Assembly: GCA_017551465.1 (NCBI GenBank)
Contig: JAFZLN010000070.1
Coordinates: forward strand, 1 to 5,277
Length of the DNA stretch: 5,277 nucleotides
Source: Bacilli bacterium
Lineage (GTDB): Bacteria > Bacillota_I > Bacilli_A > RFN20 > CAG-826
Reading direction: 5' to 3'
Shown: one piece after another, positions 5,209 through 5,277 of the stretch
How the letters are laid out: the number at the start of each line of letters is the position of its first letter
How positions within the stretch are numbered: the stretch's first letter is position 1
Position numbers and translations under genes: made by a program
The notes under the pieces: model-generated
What the model saw: only the letters and a program-made list of their open reading frames with translations
Databases searched by the model: none
What the model was told of the DNA's origin: nothing

Positions 5209-5277
5209 TTATTCTTCTTTAGGTTCTTCTGGTTCGGCTTCAGGTTCTTCTGGAGCTTCTTCAGGAGCGGGTTCTTC
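5209..5277 (-). CDS. C-terminal acidic Glu/Pro/Ala tail of an unidentified protein (cut by window edge)
   Basis: An open minus-strand frame enters from the right edge and ends at TAA (5209-5211). The last 22 residues are EEPAPEEAPEEPEAEPEEPK followed by EE: 13 Glu, 6 Pro, 2-3 Ala and a single Lys, built from near-repeats of E-E-P/A. Such disordered acidic tails occur on some ribosomal proteins, chaperones and secreted or membrane proteins in AT-rich Bacillota, so the tail does not identify the gene. The frame is supported by the terminator that follows it closely and by the same strand, stop codon and spacing as the neighbouring genes. I do not recognise the gene. Confidence 0.65.
   Translation of the reverse strand, partial: EEPAPEEAPEEPEAEPEEPKEE

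Overview
The window is a compact stretch of bacterial chromosome in which every recognisable gene lies on the minus strand. Reading in the direction of transcription (right to left), it holds: the acidic C-terminal tail of an unidentified gene with its terminator; a 407-residue protein of the L-fucose/L-arabinose isomerase-like superfamily; a YloU (Asp23/Gls24) protein; FakA/YloV, the ATP-dependent subunit of fatty acid kinase; a lipoprotein glycoside hydrolase of the GH43 type with an Ig-like domain; and the first 39 codons of recG, cut by the window edge. No rRNA, tRNA, CRISPR, insertion sequence or phage gene was seen.

The yloU-fakA-recG order is the conserved Bacillota arrangement (in Bacillus, serine dehydratase genes sit between yloV and recG). 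With the AT-rich intergenic DNA, exclusive use of TAA at all five visible stops and TGG for tryptophan (standard code, not the Mycoplasma code), this suggests a low-GC Bacillota lineage with a reduced genome, plausibly a gut or rumen member of the Erysipelotrichales/RF39-type groups. That lineage guess is inference; the secreted glycan-degrading lipoprotein fits such a habitat.

The layout forms four probable transcription units: the isomerase-like gene; yloU-fakA (5-base gap, one strong promoter before yloU, perfect 9-bp-stem terminator after fakA); the GH43 lipoprotein alone between two terminators; and recG. FakA phosphorylates fatty acids presented by a FakB (DegV-family) partner, which must be encoded elsewhere. 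YloU has no defined reaction but almost always accompanies fakA. The GH43 enzyme is an outer-face sugar-cleaving lipoprotein with no visible functional link to its neighbours and looks like an inserted self-contained cassette.

The most interesting signals are: (1) -10 boxes placed exactly -12 to -7 from the ATG of both recG and the isomerase-like gene, and only a few bases further at yloU, with no Shine-Dalgarno, which points to leaderless translation of core genes while the GH43 gene alone has a clear ribosome binding site; (2) a FakA whose middle domain lacks the Cys and one of the two His residues normally found in its conserved motifs; and (3) an uncharacterised isomerase-fold protein beside the fatty acid kinase locus.
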